Assembly: GCF_003688555.1 (NCBI RefSeq)
Contig: NZ_REFR01000016.1
Span: 164,059 to 228,058, forward strand
DNA length: 64,000 nucleotides
Source: Eilatimonas milleporae
GTDB lineage: Bacteria > Pseudomonadota > Alphaproteobacteria > Sphingomonadales > Kordiimonadaceae
Reading direction: 5' to 3'
Below are positions 57,493-64,000 of this stretch, piece by piece (position 1 is the first letter of the stretch; each line of letters begins with the position of its first letter). The position numbers were made by a program, and so were the translations under genes. Below the pieces are notes generated by a model. The model was given only the letters and a program-made list of their open reading frames with translations, searched no databases and was not told the DNA's origin.

Positions 57493-60400
57493 TTAGAATT
57501 CCAGACCGGCCCCGAAGATGAACCGGCGACCGAGCGGATCGTCAAAGATATTATCGTTACTGCCCACGGATGCCTGGCGCAGCGGGTTTTCCGAATTGTC
57601 GAGCACATTGTCGACATTCAGACGAACATGGAAGTTGTCCGTCATCTGGTACCGGAAGCCCATATTGAACAGGTTCACGCTCGGGAAGCGCTGGATGTCC
57701 CGTTGTTCGATCGGATCGTCTTTATTGAATGTGCCGCCGCTCTCATGGCGCCACTGGACGAACATCGAGAAGGCATCGATGTCATACATGACGTTGGTCT
57801 GGACCCGCCATGTCTGGTTCGCGCGTTCCCCGTTGAAGGTGTTCAGGTCGCCTGATCCCACCTGCTGGGTGTCTTCGTCCACATAGAACCAGTTGCTGTT
57901 GATGGTCATGACACCGCCAAGAGCATCGTCGATGGCGGCCATGTCGAACGAGTAGGCCCCCTGGATCGTCATGCCGGCAAAGTTACGCGACGCGGCGTTG
58001 GTGAAGCCGGTTATGAAGTTTCGCGGCTGGAACGTGCCTGCTTCCCGTTCGAACCGGTCACAGGCTGGAACATTCGGGAAGTTGGCATCGTCAAAACAGG
58101 CCGCCATGATATTGGTGGCGCTGAGGTTCACGATTGCGTCGCTGATCTCGATATCGGTCCAGTCAACCGTGAGTGACAGGCCCGGAATCTGCTCGGGCCG
58201 AATGATGACGCCGACGCTCCAGGCTTTCGACTGTTCGTTCAGCAGATCCAGGTTGCCGCCGGTGAGCGCGGCCTGAGATGCGTTTGCAGAAATGGCGCGG
58301 AATTCATCCAGGTTGAAGTCCGACGGCAGCAGGCCCTGATCGATCAGGTCCCGAACCTGGGCCTCACAGTTGGCGCGGCGGACATCCGGGTTATTGCCTG
58401 ATCGGATATCACGATTGTCACAAGGATCGGTCGCGAAGGTGCCGATCTGCTGCTGCGGTGAAAACAGTTCGACGATCGATGGCGACCGGATGGCTTCCGT
58501 ATAGTTGGCGCGGAAAGTAAAGGCACCGCCCAGAATGTTCGGCGTCAAACGACCGCCCAAAGTCCAGGTGGGATCGCCGCCGGCAACATTATTGTCGACA
58601 TAGCGCACGGCACCCTCGATCTCAAAGTCCAGAATAACGCTGCCGATGGCGCTGCCCAGGCCTTCGCCGTTGCGGACAATCGGGATCAGCATTTCGGCGT
58701 AAGCCTCATAGGTGTTGAAGCCGCCATCCACGGGCAGTTGCGGCGGGTTCGGCGCAACGCCCCGCTGCGACCCCTGGCCGACGCGGAATTCACCGCGTTC
58801 GCGGCGGTGTGTCAGACCGGCGGCGAAACCGATCGCACCTGCCGGAAGGTCGAAAAGCTCGCCGGCGATGTTGGCTTCAAAGACCGACTGCTGGATTTGG
58901 CTGGACTGTGTCTGCCGTTGCAGCAGAAAAGCCTGCTGTTCCGGTGTGGCCGAACCGAACACAAGGATATTCAGCGGCGTACAGCTTGCCGTGTTGGAAT
59001 CGCTGCCATTGCCGGGCAGGCCGCCATTATCGGCCGGGTTTTCGACGCCTTCCACATTGATCCGGCAATCGGGCAGCCCGGTTGCCGGATTGACGACAAC
59101 GTCGGTGGCAAAGCTCAGCCGCTCCCCGTCGATGACGGTTTGTTCCGTCGTCGCATTGGTCTGACCGAAATTGTAGCTGACATCCCAGTTCCATGTCCGG
59201 CCGCCAAGTTCAAAGTCGCCTTCGAGGCCGCCGACGATCCGGAACACATCCTGATCCCGGAAGTTTGGTGAGTCCCCAATGAGATCAATATTGGACCGTG
59301 ACACCCAGAAGAACTGGTCTTCGGGATTGGTCGGATCAAAGGCACCGTTGGTCTGGAGAAGATCGCGAACTTGCGACGTCACATAAGGGTTCTCGGCGAT
59401 ATTGATCCGGTAGTTGCCAAGCGACCCATTGTCCGCATTGTTAAAAAAGATCGTCGACCAGGCCGGCTGGTTGTTGGTATCGACAGCCTCTGTGCGTGAA
59501 TACAGGCCTTCGTAAAAGACCCGCACATTGTCAGTGACGTCATAATGCCCTTTGGAGAACATGTTATACCGCTCAAGCGGGCTGATCAGTGTATTGGTTT
59601 CATCCAGTTCTGTGACATACGGGTTGTTAACGCCGTCGGCACCCGCGCTGAAGAAGGAAACGGACGTTGGTGACGGGATGCCGAGATTGGCTTGGTCCAG
59701 TGTGATCAGGCTGCCGTTGAAGTCCAGCATGACCGGATTGCCGGCGGCATCCACCGGCAAAATCTGCGGACAGATAGTGTTTCCTCCGATAGTTTCACAT
59801 CCCGTTCTGTCCCGCAGGAAAGTTTGATCCCCTGGCAGGCGATTGGGAATTCCTGAGGGCGCACTATTATTAAGCAGGATAAAACCCGTATTCGGTACCT
59901 GCCAGACATTTAGCGAATCCGGTGTGAAGAAGTTGTCGACGATGCCGTCATCTGGTCCCCTGTCCGCGGGGTTGGGAAAGAAGCTCGGGCTGTTGACGAG
60001 TTCGGGGCGGTCCAGCGCGTTGACCTGGCTCACATCGGCGTATTCGAAGGCGACAACCGCGTTGCCTCGGCCTTCGGCGAAGTTACCGCCGAATGTGGCA
60101 CGCGTGCGCCAGTTCTGGCCGTCGCCTTCTTCGGTCACGCCATATTGGCCGTCGACGACGAAGCCTTCGAAATCATCTTTCAGGATGATATTGATGGTAC
60201 CGGCGATAGCGTCCGAACCATAGATCGGCGCGCCGCCCGTCTCGATCGTTTCCACACGGTCGATGACCGCCGTGGGAATGATGTTCAAATCCACCTGTAG
60301 GCCGGGCCCGCCGGTGTTGTTAAGCCCGTCATTGACGCCGATTGTCGGTGTGTTCTGGCCGACGGTCCGGCGACCGTTGATCACCGTCAGCGTCCGCTGC

Positions 60401-60756
60401 GCACCAAGGCCGAAGAGGTTGACGATATTCTGCCCCACATTGAGGGCGGCCTGTCCGCCGGCATTGGACTGGTCCGGAATGCCGAACTGCGGCACTTGGT
60501 TGATTGCGTCGGCCACATTGGCGAACGCCCGTTGATCTATAAACTCACCGCTGACGACCGTGGCGGGTTGCAGCGTGTCCAGCCCGGCGCGTCTGATACG
60601 CGACCCGGTGACCACCACTTCCTCCAGGGTTTCGTCGGCCATGGTTTCAGCACCATCCTGCGCGTTGGCAGCGATCGGTCCCATATGCCCAAGACCTGCG
60701 ATCAAGACAGTGGCAGCGCCAAAACGCAGCCGTGATTTCCACTGCTGATGTTTCAT
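57493..60756 (-). CDS. TonB-dependent receptor 5
   Basis: The longest of the five, 1087 residues, from the ATG at 60756 behind GGAGGAGATGAC. Signal peptide RLRFGAATVLIAGLGHMG, ending AANAQ, then TLEEVVVTGSRIRRAG. The plug has RTLTVINGRRTVGQ and GGAPIYGSDAIAGTINIIL, in which the usual GGASA(I/V)YG is altered to GGAPIYG. The barrel ends PLGRRFIFGAGLEF. An acidic RGPDDGIVDN segment sits in the same position as the Ca-like loops of the other receptors. Secreted protein B is encoded upstream on the same strand, 354 bases away. Confidence 0.93.
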   Translation of the reverse strand: MKHQQWKSRLRFGAATVLIAGLGHMGPIAANAQDGAETMADETLEEVVVTGSRIRRAGLDTLQPATVVSGEFIDQRAFANVADAINQVPQFGIPDQSNAGGQAALNVGQNIVNLFGLGAQRTLTVINGRRTVGQNTPTIGVNDGLNNTGGPGLQVDLNIIPTAVIDRVETIETGGAPIYGSDAIAGTINIILKDDFEGFVVDGQYGVTEEGDGQNWRTRATFGGNFAEGRGNAVVAFEYADVSQVNALDRPELVNSPSFFPNPADRGPDDGIVDNFFTPDSLNVWQVPNTGFILLNNSAPSGIPNRLPGDQTFLRDRTGCETIGGNTICPQILPVDAAGNPVMLDFNGSLITLDQANLGIPSPTSVSFFSAGADGVNNPYVTELDETNTLISPLERYNMFSKGHYDVTDNVRVFYEGLYSRTEAVDTNNQPAWSTIFFNNADNGSLGNYRINIAENPYVTSQVRDLLQTNGAFDPTNPEDQFFWVSRSNIDLIGDSPNFRDQDVFRIVGGLEGDFELGGRTWNWDVSYNFGQTNATTEQTVIDGERLSFATDVVVNPATGLPDCRINVEGVENPADNGGLPGNGSDSNTASCTPLNILVFGSATPEQQAFLLQRQTQSSQIQQSVFEANIAGELFDLPAGAIGFAAGLTHRRERGEFRVGQGSQRGVAPNPPQLPVDGGFNTYEAYAEMLIPIVRNGEGLGSAIGSVILDFEIEGAVRYVDNNVAGGDPTWTLGGRLTPNILGGAFTFRANYTEAIRSPSIVELFSPQQQIGTFATDPCDNRDIRSGNNPDVRRANCEAQVRDLIDQGLLPSDFNLDEFRAISANASQAALTGGNLDLLNEQSKAWSVGVIIRPEQIPGLSLTVDWTDIEISDAIVNLSATNIMAACFDDANFPNVPACDRFEREAGTFQPRNFITGFTNAASRNFAGMTIQGAYSFDMAAIDDALGGVMTINSNWFYVDEDTQQVGSGDLNTFNGERANQTWRVQTNVMYDIDAFSMFVQWRHESGGTFNKDDPIEQRDIQRFPSVNLFNMGFRYQMTDNFHVRLNVDNVLDNSENPLRQASVGSNDNIFDDPLGRRFIFGAGLEF

Positions 60757-60889
60757 GTCATCTCCTCCCGTGCCATTTTTTCAAAGAGTGCCGACCGGTA
60801 ACCCATACCGGCAGCAGTCCTCATAACTATTGGCATATTCTGCGGAGTCTTCAGCTTATGATTAAAGTTGGATCGTATCTTCGAGCGGC

Positions 60890-60910
60890 TTAAAGTTGAA
60901 AGCTGTGGCA
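60890..60910. promoter_or_regulatory. Element shared by receptors 4 and 5
   Basis: TTAAAGTTGAA, three variable bases, TGTGGCA (plus strand) matches 57003-57023 in 18 or more constant-position bases apart from the variable triplet and one edge base. It lies 134-154 bases before the receptor 5 start. It could be an operator or part of a promoter. Confidence 0.4.
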
Positions 60911-60996
60911 AATATGTGACGTGTTGCGGGCAGTATTGTTGCTTTCGCGCGCGGCATGAATGATTGATCGGGGTTCTCTTGCCCAGCATCAACAAG

Positions 60997-61036
60997 AAAG
61001 CCCCCTGCCATGTGTTTAGAGCAAAAGCAGGAGGCT
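60997..61036 (-). terminator. Terminator after secreted protein B
   Basis: AGCCCCCTGC (60999-61008) and GCAGGAGGCT (61027-61036) pair at nine of ten positions; on the minus strand TTTCTTGTTG follows. Confidence 0.6.
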
Positions 61037-61110
61037 GTGTTTTGGTCTAATCTTTGGATGGTACGGGCGGGAGATTGGCGTATGGCGCCTGATAGTCTTA
61101 ACAGACGCAT

Positions 61111-61647
61111 CTAGTGAAGTCGTTTGACGCGCCCGGGCTTTGATGCGCCTTTGATGAAGATCCTGTAGCCGCCGACGGCGCCTTTTTTGATGCGGACCTG
61201 CTTGATATCGCTGGGCAGGCGCAGGAAGGATCTGGATGTCTCGGTCCATATCTGGCCGTTTGCCAATTGAAAGACATAGCGATTGTTGGCGGCCCGCCAG
61301 AATCGGGTGACTTCTGCGATAAGCTCCTGTGGCGCCTCTTTCTCGACCTTGGGCGGTTTTCCGAAACTGTCATCGACAGACGGGGGCGGCACGGCGACAG
61401 CCTCGCCGGATGATGTCCTTGGCTGTGATGATGCGGCCGGCGAATCCGTCGATTGACGTTCCGGATTCGCTTTCAAGGCTTCGACAACGGCGTTGAAACA
61501 CTTCAGGCGATCAGCCTCGTTTTTGATCTTGTCGCAGGCAAGCAGATCGCTCAGTGACGCTTCCTGGGCTGTCGCGTCAACAGTAAGACCTGATGCGAGA
61601 ATGCAGGCTGTCGCCACAATATGCGCGCTACGCAAGACGGTGTTCAT
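61111..61647 (-). CDS. Small secreted protein B, paralogue of 48537-49169
   Basis: A 178-residue protein with signal peptide (HIVATACILASGLTVDATAQ) and the same design as secreted protein A: LLACDKIKNEADRLKCFNAV near the N-terminus with two Cys, a shorter Ser/Pro-rich linker, and a C-terminal domain ELIAEVTRFWRAANNRY, FQLANGQIWTETSRS, VRIKKGAVGGYRIFIKG, ending GRVKRLH. The two proteins are clearly homologous in both blocks, not in the linker. It lies between the M23 peptidase gene and receptor 5, all on the minus strand. Function unknown; the domain may be SH3-like, which is a guess from strand pattern. Confidence 0.85.
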   Translation of the reverse strand: MNTVLRSAHIVATACILASGLTVDATAQEASLSDLLACDKIKNEADRLKCFNAVVEALKANPERQSTDSPAASSQPRTSSGEAVAVPPPSVDDSFGKPPKVEKEAPQELIAEVTRFWRAANNRYVFQLANGQIWTETSRSFLRLPSDIKQVRIKKGAVGGYRIFIKGASKPGRVKRLH

Positions 61648-61920
61648 TGCCTCAGTCTCTCATCCAAAGTTTCACTGTCTTTTATAAGGTTTTGACGTTT
61701 AGACCGGACGGGTCAAGCGCAAAACACTGTATATAGGGTTGGTCTATCGGCGGTTCGCCACACCAGCCGGACCTGCGCACCGGACTTTGCTCGTGTTTCT
61801 TCTGTTTCAGTGTCTCTTGTCTGACACACGTGTTAACCGGGTGGTCGGGCATCGCCGTTTTTGTTTTCTGACCGCGCCCTGTTGGTTCGGCGTTTTCCTC
61901 TGCTTCCCCTGCCTGTGCCA

Positions 61921-63441
61921 TCACCGCCCGGCAAGGGCAATGACGGTTTGCTCGGTTTCGGCTGTCAGGGTGTCGCGTCCCTTGATGGTTGCGATGTCGG
62001 CGATGATCCGGTGCCGCCCCTCCCGGTAAAGATCCAGGCTGGCGTCCCGCAGCGTGCGTCCGGGCGGCAGTTTCAGGGTCAGCGGGTTGACCTGCCGGCT
62101 CCCTTTCAACACCTCATAATGCAAATGGGGTCCCGTGGACCGGCCTGTGCTGCCGACGAAGCCGATGATCTCGCCTTGGCGCACCCGTTTGCCCCGGCGG
62201 ATTCCCTTGGCGAACCGTGTCAGGTGCGCATACGCCGTTTTCAGTTCGCTGTTGTGTCGCAGCCTGATGTAATTGCCGTATCCGCCATTGCGGCCCGCGG
62301 TTTCCACCACACCGTCGCCTGCCGCCATGATGGGCGTGCCGCGCGGTGCGGCGAAATCCAGTCCCTTGTGCATCCGGGTATATCCCAGAATGGGATGACG
62401 CCGTTTTCCAAAGCGCGAGCTTAGCCTCGCGCCGTCGACCGGTGTGCGCATCAGGGCCTTGCGGATGCTGGTGCCGTTTTCATCATAATATCCCGCCATG
62501 CCGTCGTGATCGACAAAATGCGTTGCCTCCAGCCGCCGTTTGCCTAAATCCAGACCGGCCCAGAGAATGCGGCCTTCGGCCACGTCGCCGAAATCCGGTG
62601 CATACTGCCGCTCGAAATAGATTTCGAAATGATCGCCGACGCGGATGTCCCGCTGGAAATCGACCGAATAACTCATCAGCCGAATCATTTCCGCCAGAAC
62701 CGGTTCCGGCAGGCCCGCTTTTGTGGCGGAAAGATACAGGCTGTCATTGATCGTGCCTTCTATATAACGGGTCACGGGCAGCGACGCGATGGTGGAGCGT
62801 TCGCCGGCAAAGCCGTCGCCTGACCGGCGTACGACGGCTTCCGCATCGAATTTATCCCGCAGGCGCAGTTCATTCAGGCGGCTGTCGGCCACGGTGCGCC
62901 ACACGCGCACATCCTGGCCGGGGCGCAGGCGTCGCAGGTCGACAATGTCCCGCAGGGCTGCAACCGCACCGTGCGCGTCGCCGTTCGCGATTTTGGCGCG
63001 GGCCAGAAGACGGATCAGGGTTTCGCCCGACTTTAATGTGAAGGTTTCCCCGGCTCCGCTCGCGGTCCCGTTCGCCATCATTGCCGCTGGTGTGTTCGAT
63101 GATTGCGGCGCTGTCGCTGCCGATTGCGGGGCATCCGCCGGGATATCTTCCGATTCTGGTGCGCTTGTGGTCTCGCTGCCCTGGGTTGGCGCAGTTTCAC
63201 CCGGGGTGGAAACCATGCCGTATAGCAGAATGGCGACGATGCCGGCGCCGAACAATGCGGCGAATCCGGCCGGATGCTCACTGTGTCGCAGCAGAAAGCC
63301 TGAAACATGGCGAATCCCTTTGAGGGATCGCCAGCCCAGCCGCAGCCCTGCGGCGTAAGCGGATGATGCTTGAGTCTCTTCATGTGCCGGCCGCCTTCTG
63401 TCTAGAAGACGTGCGGCATTGGACCACTGAAGGCCTCGCAT
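61921..63441 (-). CDS. M23/LytM-family cell-wall metallopeptidase
   Basis: A 506-residue protein from the ATG at 63441 (AAAGGAAA upstream); the frame runs on to 63663. After a cytoplasmic stretch of about 60 residues, one membrane segment (AALFGAGIVAILLYGMV) precedes an Ala/Ser/Pro-rich linker, an OapA/LysM-like domain (FTLKSGETLIRLLARA) and the M23 domain. Zinc ligands are present in GYTRMHKGLDFAAP (His and Asp) and GPHLHYEVL (His), so it is likely an active endopeptidase rather than an EnvC-type activator. It is preceded, divergently, by the putative rRNA leader. Confidence 0.92.
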   Translation of the reverse strand: MRGLQWSNAARLLDRRRPAHEETQASSAYAAGLRLGWRSLKGIRHVSGFLLRHSEHPAGFAALFGAGIVAILLYGMVSTPGETAPTQGSETTSAPESEDIPADAPQSAATAPQSSNTPAAMMANGTASGAGETFTLKSGETLIRLLARAKIANGDAHGAVAALRDIVDLRRLRPGQDVRVWRTVADSRLNELRLRDKFDAEAVVRRSGDGFAGERSTIASLPVTRYIEGTINDSLYLSATKAGLPEPVLAEMIRLMSYSVDFQRDIRVGDHFEIYFERQYAPDFGDVAEGRILWAGLDLGKRRLEATHFVDHDGMAGYYDENGTSIRKALMRTPVDGARLSSRFGKRRHPILGYTRMHKGLDFAAPRGTPIMAAGDGVVETAGRNGGYGNYIRLRHNSELKTAYAHLTRFAKGIRRGKRVRQGEIIGFVGSTGRSTGPHLHYEVLKGSRQVNPLTLKLPPGRTLRDASLDLYREGRHRIIADIATIKGRDTLTAETEQTVIALAGR

Positions 63442-63783
63442 GCGTTTCCTTTCCCTGTCATCAACAGGCCACCTCGTATGGCGGGAGCTTGGTTGATTTT
63501 TATTTAAAAAATACAGATCCCGAGTCGCGATTGCAAGACCTTGAGACTCAAACAGGAATCCGGGCCCGGATATGACCCTTGCATACGGGTGCCGGCATGT
63601 CTTTTGACCGGGCGATCGGAAAAAAGCGATTGCATGAAAAAAACCGCTTGCATTTACCGGCACGGGTCAATAGAAACCCCTTCACCGCAGCGGCGGGCCG
63701 GTTCGCGGCGCTTCAGACGAAAGCGTTTCAAACCAAGGTCTTAAAGCAGGCGGTTCCGATGATCGTTATGACGATCCATGGGC
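63442..63783. other. Intergenic region upstream of the M23 gene
   Basis: No gene supported; the short plus-strand frames here lack ribosome-binding sites and familiar content. It separates the M23 gene from a divergent promoter. Confidence 0.5.
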
Positions 63784-63813
63784 TTGACAGCCTGGGGGTA
63801 ATCGCCATATACA
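63784..63813 (+). promoter_or_regulatory. Strong sigma-70 promoter, probably of an rRNA operon
   Basis: TTGACA (63784-63789) and TATACA (63808-63813) are separated by 18 bases. It fires out of the window's right edge. With the boxA-like sequence about 95 bases downstream it fits an rRNA operon promoter. Confidence 0.6.
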
Positions 63814-63908
63814 GGTCAGCCGCGTCGCACTTTGGCGAAAAGCCGGTCCGACGATAAACCAGACAAGGAAACAGACTTCAGGTCGGTTTAACCGGTCAGG
63901 TACTTTTT

Positions 63909-63920
63909 TGTTCTTTGACA
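63909..63920 (+). promoter_or_regulatory. boxA-like rRNA antitermination site
   Basis: TGTTCTTTGACA differs from the E. coli rrn boxA TGCTCTTTAACA at two positions and matches the form I recall upstream of alphaproteobacterial rRNA genes. The 80 bases after it contain no gene; a 16S rRNA gene would begin beyond the window. Confidence 0.6.
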
Positions 63921-64000
63921 TAGTTTGATGGGAAGGGAGATGAGGACGGTGGTCTGTTTATGATCATTGTTTTCGGATCTCTTAAGAGAAGCAAGCAGAC

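Noticed and set aside
61739..62424. Plus-strand frames around 61.7-62.4 kb
   Set aside because: They run antisense to the M23 peptidase, whose zinc ligands are conserved, and carry no motif.
1..64000. tRNA genes or CRISPR arrays
   Set aside because: Reading the intergenic regions, I saw no GTTCGA-type T-arm with a matching acceptor stem and no regularly spaced direct repeats.

Overview
The window reads as the chromosome of a free-living alphaproteobacterium. This is inferred from gene content and order: xerD-accA, secA beside argJ and mutT, lysC-ptsP, rodZ-ispG-hisS-prfA-prmC-DUF4167-clpB, and DUF1178 after a nitrilase-family gene. Five very large TonB-dependent receptors with the [EV]EV.[VI]TG..I.R signature fit Kordiimonadales/Sphingomonadales-like lineages, but genus cannot be fixed from sequence alone. 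Apart from one AT-rich stretch (about 45.5-47.3 kb), base composition looks even and moderately GC-rich.

Bases 1-32300 are a dense housekeeping block. It holds a 5'-truncated unknown gene, xerD, accA, the class I ribonucleotide reductase genes nrdA and nrdB (behind a promoter region with DnaA boxes and NrdR-like boxes), secA, argJ, a Nudix hydrolase, a methyltransferase, comF, grxC, a nitrilase-family amidase, DUF1178, ubiG, lysC, a nitronate monooxygenase-like gene, ptsP, rodZ, ispG, hisS, prfA, prmC, DUF4167 and clpB. An unexplained long hairpin lies between nrdB and secA.

Bases 32300-61000 are an accessory surface-uptake region. It has five TonB-dependent receptors, all on the minus strand. 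Among them are two adjacent paralogous TPR proteins with a C-terminal 2-oxoglutarate/Fe(II) oxygenase domain, one Sel1-like-repeat protein with a prolyl-4-hydroxylase domain, and two paralogous small secreted proteins, each next to a receptor. Together they suggest outer-membrane uptake of (probably peptide or modified-peptide) substrates coupled to hydroxylation, though substrate and chemistry are unknown. Between about 44.9 and 48.3 kb the cluster is interrupted by mobile DNA: a decayed IS481-type transposase, an AT-rich gene for a secreted protein whose signal peptide is split off by a frameshift, and an IS5/IS427-type element whose transposase is broken by one stop and at least three frameshifts.

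The right edge carries a LytM/M23 cell-wall peptidase and then, pointing out of the window, a promoter and a boxA-like sequence that look like an rRNA operon leader. I found no tRNA gene, CRISPR array or complete rRNA gene.
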